DNA of 43,917 bases from an uncultured bacterium (GTDB taxonomy: Bacteria; Verrucomicrobiota; Kiritimatiellia; RFP12; UBA1067), in the NCBI GenBank assembly GCA_902802945.1, contig CADCOC010000064.1, positions 1 through 43,917 on the forward strand, written 5' to 3'. Below the pieces are notes generated by a model. It did not search any database and was not told where the DNA came from. It saw only the letters and a program-made list of their open reading frames with translations. The translations under genes and the position numbers were made by a program. Shown here piece by piece: positions 16,794 through 24,850 of this stretch (position 1 is its first letter; every line of letters starts with the position of its first letter).

Positions 16794-17852
16794 GAGGTCG
16801 GCCACGAATGTCCTGACGTTCAAGGCGAGGCGGGCGAGACGGAATCGCCATGTCCGATCGCTGTAATGACGTCTCCATTCCGTCACGTAATGGAACGGAC
16901 ATCTGCTGATCACGATGGATTTCTCCATTTCGTCATAAAACGTAGGCGAGGCGTCCCTGAGCCACGTGTCAAACCCCAGGAGGTCAAACTTCGCGCGGAC
17001 ACCCGAGTATCCAAAGAGGACCATCGTGTAGATCAGCTGTATCAAGGCCACGATGCGTTTCCTGGCATACCTGCGTCCGTCCTCGGGTCCCGTCGCCGCA
17101 CAGGCGTCAAAATCCCGGACAAGCCGTTTGGCGATCTGCTCCACCATGGTGATGTTGCCGACAAATCGGTCCCGTTCCATTGATTGGCCGTTCCGCCCAA
17201 TAAGATAGTGCGTCAGCACGCCTGGACGGTAGACAACTGTCGCCACCTGCGACATGGGCAGCGAATGCCACTCGGCATCAGTGTACAAGATGCCCTCTGA
17301 CTGCCGGTAAGACATCTTGTCCAGTATCTCCCTTCGATAGGCGATGCCATGGATGTCCAGCATCTCGTTGCTGTCGACCAGAATCCCCGTTGCAAACACG
17401 CCGTCCGAAGGCAAGCCGTACCGGATGACCTTGGACACCTCGCCGGAAACTCCGACTTCGTCATAGTCATTCACGACAAGGTCTGCTGTCCCGTTTAAGG
17501 CGATGACGAAACGCAAGTACTGGGCGACTTCGCTCGTCTCAAAGTAATCATCTGCATCCAGTATTCGAATGTACCGCCCCGTAGCAACGCGCAACGCCGC
17601 ATTGACGCAACTCCCGTACCCCCCGTTCACCTTGTCTATGACTTTAACTACTTCCGGAAATCGTCCCTCGAATTGATGCGCCACCTCGCTTGTGCGGTCA
17701 GCGCTCCCATCATTTACCACAATGACTTCAAGCGCGTCCGCCAGCGCCGCATCTTCTTTCCGTAGATGATCGAGTCCAAAGCTTGCCAAGCATTTGGGCA
17801 GAAAAAACTCCATGTTGTGGGACGGAATGATAACTGTCAGCTCTTTGCCCAT
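16773..17852 (-). CDS. Family 2 glycosyltransferase
   Basis: A 359-residue GT-A fold glycosyltransferase: LTVIIPSHNMEFFLPKCLAS (5-24), LEVIVVNDGSADRTSEVA (41-58), NGGYGSCVNAALRVATGRYIRILDADDYF (76-104), in which DADD is the metal/nucleotide-sugar site, followed by a long C-terminal region with YTDAEWHSLP that occurs in related polysaccharide enzymes. It would add one sugar from a nucleotide donor to a lipid-linked glycan on the cytoplasmic face. Donor and acceptor are unknown. A 16-codon ORF (MKTVITTPFEEFVRKS, 17852-17902) ends with TGATG on this start, so translation may be coupled. Confidence 0.9.
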   Translation of the reverse strand: MGKELTVIIPSHNMEFFLPKCLASFGLDHLRKEDAALADALEVIVVNDGSADRTSEVAHQFEGRFPEVVKVIDKVNGGYGSCVNAALRVATGRYIRILDADDYFETSEVAQYLRFVIALNGTADLVVNDYDEVGVSGEVSKVIRYGLPSDGVFATGILVDSNEMLDIHGIAYRREILDKMSYRQSEGILYTDAEWHSLPMSQVATVVYRPGVLTHYLIGRNGQSMERDRFVGNITMVEQIAKRLVRDFDACAATGPEDGRRYARKRIVALIQLIYTMVLFGYSGVRAKFDLLGFDTWLRDASPTFYDEMEKSIVISRCPFHYVTEWRRHYSDRTWRFRLARLALNVRTFVADLLTPRNG

Positions 17853-17927
17853 CAGGATTTCCTCACAAACTCCTCGAATGGAGTCGTGATCACTGTCTTC
17901 ATCGCGGTTAGACTTCCTTGAATTGAA

Positions 17928-19118
17928 TTAGATATGGCGGAGGATGAGCCCCTTCAAGTAGAGGCCCTCGGGGAACGTGAGCGCCACGGGATGGTCCGCG
18001 CCTTGTCGCGTGCGGGCAAGTATCTGGAAGTCGCGCTTCGCGTCGAATGCCGCCTCGGCGCATATCTTGTCGAACAACTCCGGCGTGACCGCGCCGGAAC
18101 AGGAGAACGTGGCAAGCACGCCGCCCGGACGCAGCAGCTTCATCGCAAGGAGATTGATGTCCTTGTAGCCGCGCGTCGCGCGCATGAGGCCGGCCTTCGT
18201 ATCGGCGAACTTCGGCGGATCGAGCACGATCAGGTCGAACGTCCGCCCCTGATCGCGGTAGAGGCGCAGCTGTTTGAAGACGTCCGCTTCCACGAAATCG
18301 CATTTCGTGCCGCAGAAATGAATACGTTCCGTGTTTTTACGCGCGAGCGCAAGCGCGTCTGCGCTCGCGTCCACGTGCGTGACGGACGCCGCGCCGCACG
18401 CGCACGCCATCAGACCGAACCCACCCGTGTAGGAGAAGCAGTTCAGCATCTCCGCCGTGGGCGCGTATGCAGCAACTGCCGCGCGGGCGTCGCGCTGGTC
18501 GAGGTAGAAACCTGTCTTGTGTCCCTTGCGCACATCGACGAGGAAGGATACGGGCCCTTCCTTCACCTCCACGAGCTGGGGCGGCTCCCCGCCGGCGAGG
18601 AGTCCCGTGGCTGGCTCAAGTCCCTCGCGCGCGCGGGCGTCCACGTCGCTGCGGTTGTACACGCACGTACAGTCCGGCACGTATTTCATGAGCGCCGCCA
18701 CAATCACGTCCTTCCAGCGCTCCGCGCCCGCCGTGGCGAGTTGCACCACGACCGTGCCGGCGTAGTAGTCGGCCACCACGCCGGGCAGGCCGTCCGACTC
18801 CGCGTTCACGAGACGGAACGCGTTCGTGGCGCCGTCCACCCAGAACGCGGCGCGACGTGCCACGGACGCTGCCACGAGCCCCTCCACGTAGGCGGCATCC
18901 GGCTCGCGCGCCGGATCGAACGAGAGCATACGCACGCGAATCTGCGACGCGGGCGACCAGCTGCCCCAGCCGAGGAGCTCGCCGCGCGCGCTTTCCACGG
19001 ACACCGTTTCGCCGGGGGCGGGATCGCCCTCAACGGCGCGCACCGCGCCGGAGAACACCCAGGGGTGGTGATGCACGACAGAGTAGTCGCGCTTGGGGTT
19101 GAGGACGACCTTTTTCAT
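17928..19118 (-). CDS. rlmI: 23S rRNA m5C methyltransferase RlmI-type
   Basis: A 396-residue class I SAM methyltransferase. The N-terminus holds a PUA-like RNA-binding domain (about 1-75, with HPWVFSGAV); then an RlmI central region, KTGFYLDQRDAR (about 200-212), the SAM motif LNCFSYTGGFGLMACACGAASVTHVDAS, and the catalytic block LIVLDPPKFADTK with a later FSCSGAVT cysteine motif. RlmI modifies one cytosine of 23S rRNA; orthologues can differ in target. Start ATG 19118 lies 4 nt after the SPFH gene's stop, so the two share a transcript. Confidence 0.92.
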   Translation of the reverse strand: MKKVVLNPKRDYSVVHHHPWVFSGAVRAVEGDPAPGETVSVESARGELLGWGSWSPASQIRVRMLSFDPAREPDAAYVEGLVAASVARRAAFWVDGATNAFRLVNAESDGLPGVVADYYAGTVVVQLATAGAERWKDVIVAALMKYVPDCTCVYNRSDVDARAREGLEPATGLLAGGEPPQLVEVKEGPVSFLVDVRKGHKTGFYLDQRDARAAVAAYAPTAEMLNCFSYTGGFGLMACACGAASVTHVDASADALALARKNTERIHFCGTKCDFVEADVFKQLRLYRDQGRTFDLIVLDPPKFADTKAGLMRATRGYKDINLLAMKLLRPGGVLATFSCSGAVTPELFDKICAEAAFDAKRDFQILARTRQGADHPVALTFPEGLYLKGLILRHI

Positions 19119-19122
19119 CGCC

Positions 19123-20043
19123 TCAGGATTCCACCTTCTTGACGATCGACGTGCAGGCCTTAATCACGCCCGCGACATTCGCGAGGTCGGAAGGGATGAT
19201 CATCGTGTTGTTCGTCTTCGCGAGATTGCCGAACTGCTGGAGGTACTGCTGCGCGAGCTGCATGTTCACGGACTCCACGCCGCCCTTTCCGCTGAGCGCC
19301 TCCGCGACCTTGCGGATGCCCTCCGCCTGCGCCTCGGCGACGAGGAGGATTTCCTTCGCCTTACCTTCTGCCTCGTTGATCTTGCGGGCGCGCTCGCCCT
19401 CGGAGAGCGCAATCGCCTCCTGGCGTTCGCCCTCGGCGCGGTTGATCTTCGACTGGCGCTCGCCCTCGGACTCCGCGATCATCGCGCGCTTCTCGCGCTC
19501 GGCGCGCATCTGCTTTTCCATCGCGTCGCGAATGGTCTGTGGAGGCGTGATGTTCTTGATCTCGTAGCGCGTCACCTTGATGCCCCACGGGTCGCTCGCC
19601 TTGTCCACTGCCGATACGATCGCCGCGTTGATCGCGGTGCGCTCCTCGAAGGAACGGTCGAGGTCGAGCTTGCCCATCTCGGAACGCATCGTCGTCTGGG
19701 CGAGCTGCGTGGTGGCGAACAGGTAGTTGCCGATGCCGTATGACGCCTTCGCGGGATCCATCACCTGCATGTAGAGGATGCCGTCAACGGACACGGCGAT
19801 GTTGTCCTTCGTGATGCATTCCTGCGGCGGCACGTCGATCGCCTGCTCCTTGAGCGTGTGGCGATAGGCAATGCGGTCGATAAACGGCACGAGGATGTGG
19901 AATCCAGCCTCGAGCGTGCAGCGGTACTTGCCGAGTCGCTCCACGATGTACGCCGTCTTCTGCGGCACGATGATGGCGGTTTTCAGTATCGTGATAAGCA
20001 CGATGACCGCGAAAATCGCGAAGAATATGAGTGGTCCTTGCAT
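19123..20043 (-). CDS. SPFH/Band-7 (stomatin-like, QmcA-type) membrane protein
   Basis: A 306-residue protein with one N-terminal membrane helix (about 5-26), the Band-7 domain (IIVPQKTAYIVERLGKYRCTLEAGFHILVPFIDRIAYRHTLKEQAIDVPPQECITKDNI region) and a long charged coiled coil with repeated SEGERQSKINRAEGERQEAIALSEGE. Family members assemble into large ring scaffolds at the membrane and associate with proteases in some bacteria. The usual NfeD partner gene is absent; instead rlmI follows. A good AAAGGAAA Shine-Dalgarno precedes the ATG, and a heptamer array lies just upstream of it. Confidence 0.92.
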   Translation of the reverse strand: MQGPLIFFAIFAVIVLITILKTAIIVPQKTAYIVERLGKYRCTLEAGFHILVPFIDRIAYRHTLKEQAIDVPPQECITKDNIAVSVDGILYMQVMDPAKASYGIGNYLFATTQLAQTTMRSEMGKLDLDRSFEERTAINAAIVSAVDKASDPWGIKVTRYEIKNITPPQTIRDAMEKQMRAEREKRAMIAESEGERQSKINRAEGERQEAIALSEGERARKINEAEGKAKEILLVAEAQAEGIRKVAEALSGKGGVESVNMQLAQQYLQQFGNLAKTNNTMIIPSDLANVAGVIKACTSIVKKVES

Positions 20044-20071
20044 GGTTTGTTTCCTTTCTTTTGGTTTAACT

Positions 20072-20106
20072 ATTCACTTTACACTTTTCACTTTACACTT
20101 TACACT
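20072..20106 (-). repeat. Heptamer array 3 (oxidoreductase / SPFH gap)
   Basis: Five perfect-phase 7-bp units on the minus strand: AGTGTAA, AGTGTAA, AGTGAAA, AGTGTAA, AGTGAAT. They directly abut the TAG stop of the upstream lipoprotein gene (20107) and end about 28 nt before the SPFH start. Confidence 0.9.
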
Positions 20107-21489
20107 CTACTTCCGGCTCGCCTTCCACGCCTCCGCGAGCGTGTAGTACTTCACGAGCATGTTCGGGAGGTAGTCGGCGGGCTGCTCGCCCTTCTTCATC
20201 CAGCCAAGGTACATGTTCATGACCTGGCTGAAATGCGCCTCGTGTCCGATTTCGTACTTCTGCGGAACGACCATCCGCCAGCCGTCCGCAGTCTCCTCGA
20301 AGACCACGCCGGGATACGTCTTGTTGAACTCCGCCACGGCAGCGGCAAGAGCCTTCGCGAGCGCGGCCCTGTCCTGGCCCGCACGCGGCTTCACGTAGAC
20401 TCGCGGCTTATAGCCCTCCTCCGGCCCCTGGCGGATAATGATTTCGCTCTTCGTCCCGCGCATGAGCGAGTAGTGCGTGTCGCCCGTGCCCTTCGGCGGC
20501 ATGAAGTGCCACTCCACGCTCACCTTCGCGTTCACGCCGCGCAGCTGGTAGGTGAACTCGCCGTTCGCCTTGCACTGGAGAACGTTATTCTTGTCCACGT
20601 CCTTCTTAAGGAAATCTGGCCATTTGTCGAGGCCGGTGGAGGTCTTGTAGTCCGCCGCCGTGATTGGCGTGGGCCACGTGCGCGCCTTGATCATCTTCAC
20701 GTCAGAATACTTCAGCGTCTCGCCGGGGAACGTCTCCCACTGCACGAGGTCGGTGAGGTGCGTCGTCACGTCCACGATCGCCTCGCCCTGCTGGTCGGTG
20801 TCGTAGTACCAGCCTGGACGCTGCAGCGGCTTGCCGTTCACGAGCTTGCAGAAGTGGTGTACGCTCACCTTCGTCACGGCGGGGTCGTCAGGCGTGCCCT
20901 TCTCCTGCTCGCCGTAGAGGTCCTTCGCCGACACGAGCGCGCGCTGGAGGATCGTCGTGATCTCGTTGCGCTCGGTCATGATGTCCGCGAAGTAGAGCCC
21001 CTTCTCGTCGGCGATCTTCGCCGCCTCCTTCAGTTTCGCGAAGGCGTCCGGCGTGATGGCCATAGGCTTGTCGGAGAGGACGTTGAACCCGGCCTTGATC
21101 GCGGCGAGGTAGTAGTCGGCCTTCTTGTTGTTCTTGCCGGCGAGCACCACCACCTTGGAGCCTGGATCGCCCACGGCGAGCGCCTTTTCAAGGTAGTCGT
21201 CGCCCGTGTACACGATCTCTTTCCACGCTGTGGGATCCTTCTCGCGCGTGTTGAACGCGGTGACGAGCTTCTGGTGCGCCTCCACGTCCGGACCCTTCGG
21301 CGCGAACACGGGCACGTCCTTTGACACGCCCTCGTATTTTCTGTTCAGCACGAGCGCCGCATGGAAGTGTCCGGGATCGACCTCGACGAACGAGACCTCC
21401 TTCACTGGCTTGCGCGCCGACACAGTGCATTTGTCACAGCAGCAGCCGGCCACCGCCGCCACGGCCATTGCCATCATCATTTCTTTCAT
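20107..21489 (-). CDS. Lipoprotein Gfo/Idh/MocA-like oxidoreductase
   Basis: A 460-residue protein. MKEMMMAMAVAAVAGC ends in a lipobox with Cys16, so it is probably an exported lipoprotein. Beyond it a Rossmann-like domain has KVVVLAGKNNKKADYYLAAIKAGFNVLSDKPMAI (DKP replaces the usual EKP), followed by a C-terminal region resembling the putative-oxidoreductase C-terminal family (DVTTHLTDLVQWETFPGE, GEFTYQLRGVNAKVSVEWHF, MRGTKSEIIIRQGP). The canonical N-terminal Gly-rich NAD motif is poor (VSFVEVDPGHFHAALVLN). Exported relatives are frequent in PVC and Bacteroidota and linked to carbohydrate use. Substrate unknown; a non-redox glycosidase-like role cannot be excluded. Confidence 0.82.
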   Translation of the reverse strand: MKEMMMAMAVAAVAGCCCDKCTVSARKPVKEVSFVEVDPGHFHAALVLNRKYEGVSKDVPVFAPKGPDVEAHQKLVTAFNTREKDPTAWKEIVYTGDDYLEKALAVGDPGSKVVVLAGKNNKKADYYLAAIKAGFNVLSDKPMAITPDAFAKLKEAAKIADEKGLYFADIMTERNEITTILQRALVSAKDLYGEQEKGTPDDPAVTKVSVHHFCKLVNGKPLQRPGWYYDTDQQGEAIVDVTTHLTDLVQWETFPGETLKYSDVKMIKARTWPTPITAADYKTSTGLDKWPDFLKKDVDKNNVLQCKANGEFTYQLRGVNAKVSVEWHFMPPKGTGDTHYSLMRGTKSEIIIRQGPEEGYKPRVYVKPRAGQDRAALAKALAAAVAEFNKTYPGVVFEETADGWRMVVPQKYEIGHEAHFSQVMNMYLGWMKKGEQPADYLPNMLVKYYTLAEAWKASRK

Positions 21490-21517
21490 CTTGCTCTTTC
21501 CTTTCCGTTGCGCCTTT

Positions 21518-21526
21518 ATTATACCA
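21518..21526 (-). promoter_or_regulatory. Extended -10 (TGGTATAAT) for the lipoprotein oxidoreductase
   Basis: Minus-strand TGGTATAAT about 28 nt before the ATG. The TAA inside the box is the stop codon of the upstream HI0933-type gene. No clear -35 box; a Shine-Dalgarno (AAGGAAAG) lies between box and start. Confidence 0.6.
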
Positions 21527-22619
21527 TAAATGTGTCCGGTCGGCCGTCCGGTCCGCTGCGCTGCACGCAGTTCCTCACGGCAAGGTTGGCCGTGGCAAAG
21601 GCGATGGTGATGTTGTAGCCGCCCGTAGGACCGTCTACGTCAAGCACCTCGCCCGCGAAATACAGCCCCGGCACTATGCGCGACTCCATCGTCTCGGGGT
21701 TGACCTCCGCGAGCGACACGCCGCCCATCGTCACGATGGCCTCCTTGAGCGGACGAATTGTCGGACGCTTCACCGTCCAGCTTCCCTCCGGCGTCTCGAT
21801 CCTCAAGTCGAACGCCTCGATGCCTTGCCGCACGGCATGGCGCGTGCAGTTGTATACCGCCGCCCCCGAAACGCCCCATTGCTCAATTTCGACCTCGCCC
21901 CGTGCCCGGAAAACCTCGCGCCCATCGACGACCAGCGCGGCGGAAGCACCGTTCTCAAAACGCGCCCCGGCCATGGCGCGGACAGCGCGGTCGCCCGTTT
22001 CGCATCCCACCAGCCCTGCGCGGAGCGGCTCCACCCGGTGTCCCATCCGCCGCGCGAATTCCTGTCCGTCCCCGACGGACCCCGTTTTGGGGAACGACGC
22101 GCCGCCCGTCGCCACCAGGACATTCCTCGCCCATAGCGTGAAATGGCGTGTCGCCAGGATGAATCCGTTCTTCACCGGCTGAACACCCGTTATCGGACAG
22201 TTGGTGAGAAGCGGCACGGCGGAGTCCCTAAGCTGGTCGCCAAACACATGCACAACGTCGGCGGCCTTTCCGCTCGCGGGGAAGAGTCGTCCGTCGGGCA
22301 TGCGCCTGATGCCTAGTCCGCGCGCCTTGAAGCCGCCCGCAATCATGGACGGCGGACACGACCTGATCGCCGGTTCTACGAACGACGCAACGGGCTCCCC
22401 GATGTCCGCAAGCAACCTCTCCGGCGGGATGTCCTTCGTGAAGTTGCAGCGCCCGTTCGCGGTCATCAGCAGCTTCGACCCTACGCGCGCCTTCCGCTCC
22501 AACACCAAGCATCCGAGTCCGCGCGAGGACGCTATCGCCGCCGCGAACAGTCCCGCCGCACCTCCTCCTATTATCGCAAGCGGCACAGGCCGATGCGTCA
22601 ACGCCTTTGCATACTTCAT
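21519..22619 (-). CDS. HI0933-family FAD-dependent oxidoreductase
   Basis: A 366-residue flavoprotein of the HI0933/BaiN type. It has the FAD-binding LAIIGGGAAGLFAAAIA (14-30), MTANGRCNFTKDIP (52-65), VLVATGGASFPKTGSVGDG and the strongly conserved C-terminal block GGVSLAEVNPETMESRIVPGLYFAGEVLDVDGPTGGYN, in that order. BaiN from gut clostridia has been linked to bile-acid reduction, but the family is broad and no substrate can be assigned here. The length is slightly short of the usual 400 residues. Its start overlaps the TIGR02757 gene by ATGA. Confidence 0.9.
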   Translation of the reverse strand: MKYAKALTHRPVPLAIIGGGAAGLFAAAIASSRGLGCLVLERKARVGSKLLMTANGRCNFTKDIPPERLLADIGEPVASFVEPAIRSCPPSMIAGGFKARGLGIRRMPDGRLFPASGKAADVVHVFGDQLRDSAVPLLTNCPITGVQPVKNGFILATRHFTLWARNVLVATGGASFPKTGSVGDGQEFARRMGHRVEPLRAGLVGCETGDRAVRAMAGARFENGASAALVVDGREVFRARGEVEIEQWGVSGAAVYNCTRHAVRQGIEAFDLRIETPEGSWTVKRPTIRPLKEAIVTMGGVSLAEVNPETMESRIVPGLYFAGEVLDVDGPTGGYNITIAFATANLAVRNCVQRSGPDGRPDTFMV

Positions 22620-23365
22620 TTTTCGCCTCCATCCCGTCCAAGGCCGAAGAGCGCGAAGTCACCCCTCAGCGGATCGTCGGGGAAGACTTCGGCCATGGCC
22701 GCTGTCAGCTTGCGGGCAGTCGAAATCGAGGCCGACTCCTTCGAGAGCAGGCCGAGCTTCCGCGCCTGTGCGAGTACATGCGTGTCAAGAGGCATCACCA
22801 GCGTCCGTCTGTCGATGAAGTCCGCCCACAGGCCGATGTCGACAGACGGCCCGCGCCTCACCATCCAGCGCAGGAACATGCAGAGGCGCTTGCAGGCGGA
22901 CGTCGCGTCCGCAGGCACGAGACATCCCGCGCCCGTGCCAGCGAACGCCGCACATATTGCCTTCACCGCGCCCAGACCAGTGCCGTCACCCGCCGCCCTG
23001 ACGTATTCGCCCAACGTCCCGTTGTCGCGCATGATCCTACTGTACGCGCTAAGCATGGCATACAGGTTGGCGTACGTCGCAAAGCGGTAGAAACGTTTGC
23101 CCGCGTCATCCGGAATCGTTCGCGCGAACTCACCGCTGCGGATCCATCCGTCCATGTCGCCGCGCGCAAACGCCACAAGCTGCTCGATCTTCGGCTTGAA
23201 CTGCGTGATCGCGCCGAAACTCAGGCACGACGCGACGAACGCCGTCGCCTCCCTGTTGCCGTCGCCATTCGCCGCCAGCATGACTTCCGACGGGTCGGGG
23301 CTGGGGAAAGTCCGCTCGTATTTGTCGGCATACAGCCGCAGCAACTCTTTCGTGTGTGTGGTCAT
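22616..23365 (-). CDS. TIGR02757 / DUF2400 family protein
   Basis: A 249-residue protein matching the TIGR02757 family: REATAFVASCLSFGAITQFKPKIEQL near the N-terminus, KRLCMFLRWMVRRGPSVDIGLWADFIDRRTLVMPLDTHVLAQARKLGLL in the centre and DPLRGDFALFGLG at the end. The central part resembles a helix-hairpin-helix glycosylase fold, so a nucleic-acid role has been suspected for the family, but no function is established to my knowledge. Own promoter (extended -10 at 23395) and a GGAAAAAAGG ribosome site. It leads a two-gene unit with the HI0933 gene. Confidence 0.87.
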   Translation of the reverse strand: MTTHTKELLRLYADKYERTFPSPDPSEVMLAANGDGNREATAFVASCLSFGAITQFKPKIEQLVAFARGDMDGWIRSGEFARTIPDDAGKRFYRFATYANLYAMLSAYSRIMRDNGTLGEYVRAAGDGTGLGAVKAICAAFAGTGAGCLVPADATSACKRLCMFLRWMVRRGPSVDIGLWADFIDRRTLVMPLDTHVLAQARKLGLLSKESASISTARKLTAAMAEVFPDDPLRGDFALFGLGRDGGEK

Positions 23366-23394
23366 TTCAAGACTGCCTTTTTTCCTATGGGCGG

Positions 23395-23403
23395 ATTATA
23401 CCA
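23395..23403 (-). promoter_or_regulatory. Extended -10 (TGGTATAAT) for the TIGR02757 gene
   Basis: Minus-strand TGGTATAAT, about 29 nt before the ATG at 23365, in a 130-bp divergent intergenic region. No -35 close to TTGACA at the right distance. Confidence 0.6.
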
Positions 23404-23411
23404 CAAGAGAC

Positions 23412-23440
23412 TTGACTTGTGCGCGATTTTTCGCTATCAT
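23412..23440 (+). promoter_or_regulatory. Promoter for the plus-strand Gfo/Idh/MocA gene
   Basis: Plus strand TTGACT at 23412-23417, a 17-nt spacer and TATCAT at 23435-23440; five of six matches in both hexamers. A leader of about 50 nt with GGAGG follows. It is back-to-back with the minus-strand promoter at 23395. Confidence 0.75.
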
Positions 23441-23495
23441 CTGCTCATCTTGTTCATTTCCGTCTTTGGCGGAGTTAACGGAGGAAGAGAGAAAT

Positions 23496-24557
23496 ATGGA
23501 GACACAGTACGAATCGGAGGTCTTTAGGCGGCCTCTCCGCATAGGCATTGCCGGGCTTGGCCGCGCAGGTCTGCTCGAGCATCTGCCCGCACTGCGCCAG
23601 CTGCCGGAACTTTACACGATCGCGGCCGTCTGCGACCTCATGAAGGAACGACGCGACATCGTTGAGCGCGAATTCCCCAACGTGCGCACATACCGCCGCA
23701 TTGAGGACATGCTGGACGATCCCGAGATCGACTTGGTTGACATCGCGCTTCCAACGCTTGACCACGCCAAGACCGCGCTCACCGCGCTGAACCGCAACAT
23801 TTGGACCGTAGTGGAGACGCCGCTCGCGCCTTCGCACGACGCCGCGACGATGCTCAAGGCCACATCTCTCAAGGCGCGCGGCAAGCTGCTCCCATACGCG
23901 CCTGGACTCTTCGCGCCGGACTTCCGCCTTGCGCAGATGGCGCTCGAAGACCCGCGCATCGGCACGGTGTTCGACGTGCGCGTGCGGAGGCAGGACTACA
24001 TCCGCCGCGACGACTGGCAGTGCGTCAAGCGCTGCGGTGGAGGCTGCGCCTGGTACGACGGCCCCGACGCCCTCATGCAAGCCGTCGCGCTCATGCGCAC
24101 TCAGCCCGCCCAGCTGTGGAGCGAACTCAAGCGCATCGCCTCGCTTGGCGATGCCGAGGACTGTCTCCACATCGTCCTCAAGTCCCGCATCGAGGTCACC
24201 GCCGACGTCGAGATATGGCACGAGCCGTCCTTCATGCTGCGCGGCTCGCTTGGCTCGTTCACCGTCAACCCCGGCGCCTCCGAGGGCACGCTCCGCGTGA
24301 TCTCCCCGAGTTTCAAGTTCCCGCGCAGACGGTCCAGCGTGCGCACGCCATCGCTCGACGACATGCACGAGAACCTTCCCGTGGAGGAGATCACCTTGCG
24401 CCTGCCAGAGGGGGCCGTTGCGGGGCCGACCGCCTACTGGCGCGCCGTATACGCCACGATCCGCACTGCCGCGCCCTTCCCGGTCTCGGTTGACGACGCG
24501 GTTGAGGTGATACGTTACCTGCAGCTGGCGAAGCAGGCGTCACCTTTTACAAAATAG
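23496..24557 (+). CDS. Cytoplasmic Gfo/Idh/MocA-family oxidoreductase
   Basis: A 353-residue protein with an N-terminal Rossmann fold, LRIGIAGLGRAGLLEHLPALRQLPE (about 13-37, GxGxxG), VDIALPTLDHAKTALTALNRNIWTVVETPLAPSHD (ETP in place of EKP, where the Lys is normally catalytic or cofactor-binding), and a C-terminal substrate domain. NAD(P)-dependent sugar dehydrogenases are the usual family role. Loss of the EKP lysine suggests altered catalysis or a non-classic function. No signal peptide. The ATG at 23496 follows GGAGG by 11 nt; the frame upstream covers the promoter and belongs to no gene. The gene appears monocistronic. Confidence 0.87.
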   Translation: METQYESEVFRRPLRIGIAGLGRAGLLEHLPALRQLPELYTIAAVCDLMKERRDIVEREFPNVRTYRRIEDMLDDPEIDLVDIALPTLDHAKTALTALNRNIWTVVETPLAPSHDAATMLKATSLKARGKLLPYAPGLFAPDFRLAQMALEDPRIGTVFDVRVRRQDYIRRDDWQCVKRCGGGCAWYDGPDALMQAVALMRTQPAQLWSELKRIASLGDAEDCLHIVLKSRIEVTADVEIWHEPSFMLRGSLGSFTVNPGASEGTLRVISPSFKFPRRRSSVRTPSLDDMHENLPVEEITLRLPEGAVAGPTAYWRAVYATIRTAAPFPVSVDDAVEVIRYLQLAKQASPFTK

Positions 24558-24561
24558 GGGC

Positions 24562-24590
24562 TTGATTTCTAAGTCCAGATAATGTATTCT
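24562..24590 (+). promoter_or_regulatory. Promoter of the zinc-ribbon operon
   Basis: Plus strand TTGATT (24562-24567), a 17-nt spacer and TATTCT (24585-24590). It lies 4 nt after the preceding stop codon and about 54 nt before the zinc-ribbon start. Confidence 0.6.
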
Positions 24591-24643
24591 AATGGCGTTC
24601 AAGATTTCAGAATAAAACCAGTCGATCCGAAGTGGAGTCGAAA

Positions 24644-24850
24644 ATGGCAGAGGAAAACAAATTCGTGTCCTTCATCTGCGTCTCCTGCAAGCAGGAGATA
24701 GAAGCTGCGAAGGAAATGGTCGGGCAGACCGTGGAATGCCCGGCATGCGGCGCTCGTCTCGTGGTGATGCCCCCTGAGCAGGGACCCACGCAGGCGCAGA
24801 TGGACGCCATGAAGTCACGCACTATCCGTATCGAGCTTCCGGACCTGTGA
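24644..24850 (+). CDS. Small zinc-ribbon protein
   Basis: A 68-residue protein with two Cys pairs, ICVSC (C12, C15) and ECPAC (C32, C35), spaced as a zinc ribbon. The core FICVSCKQEIEAAKEMVGQTVECPACGARLVV resembles the short ribbon often found at the N-terminus of larger PVC proteins (CPxC-type, with VGxxVxCPxCG). Here it stands alone with a short tail ending in TIRIELPDL. Function unknown; it may bind nucleic acid or protein. The ATG at 24644 has a GGAG site 6 nt upstream. Its stop overlaps the next gene's GTG start (GTGA). Confidence 0.8.
   Translation: MAEENKFVSFICVSCKQEIEAAKEMVGQTVECPACGARLVVMPPEQGPTQAQMDAMKSRTIRIELPDL

Noticed and set aside
19858..21324. 488-codon plus-strand frame opposite the lipoprotein oxidoreductase
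   Set aside because: Antisense shadow with no recognisable domain; crosses a heptamer array and two gene ends.
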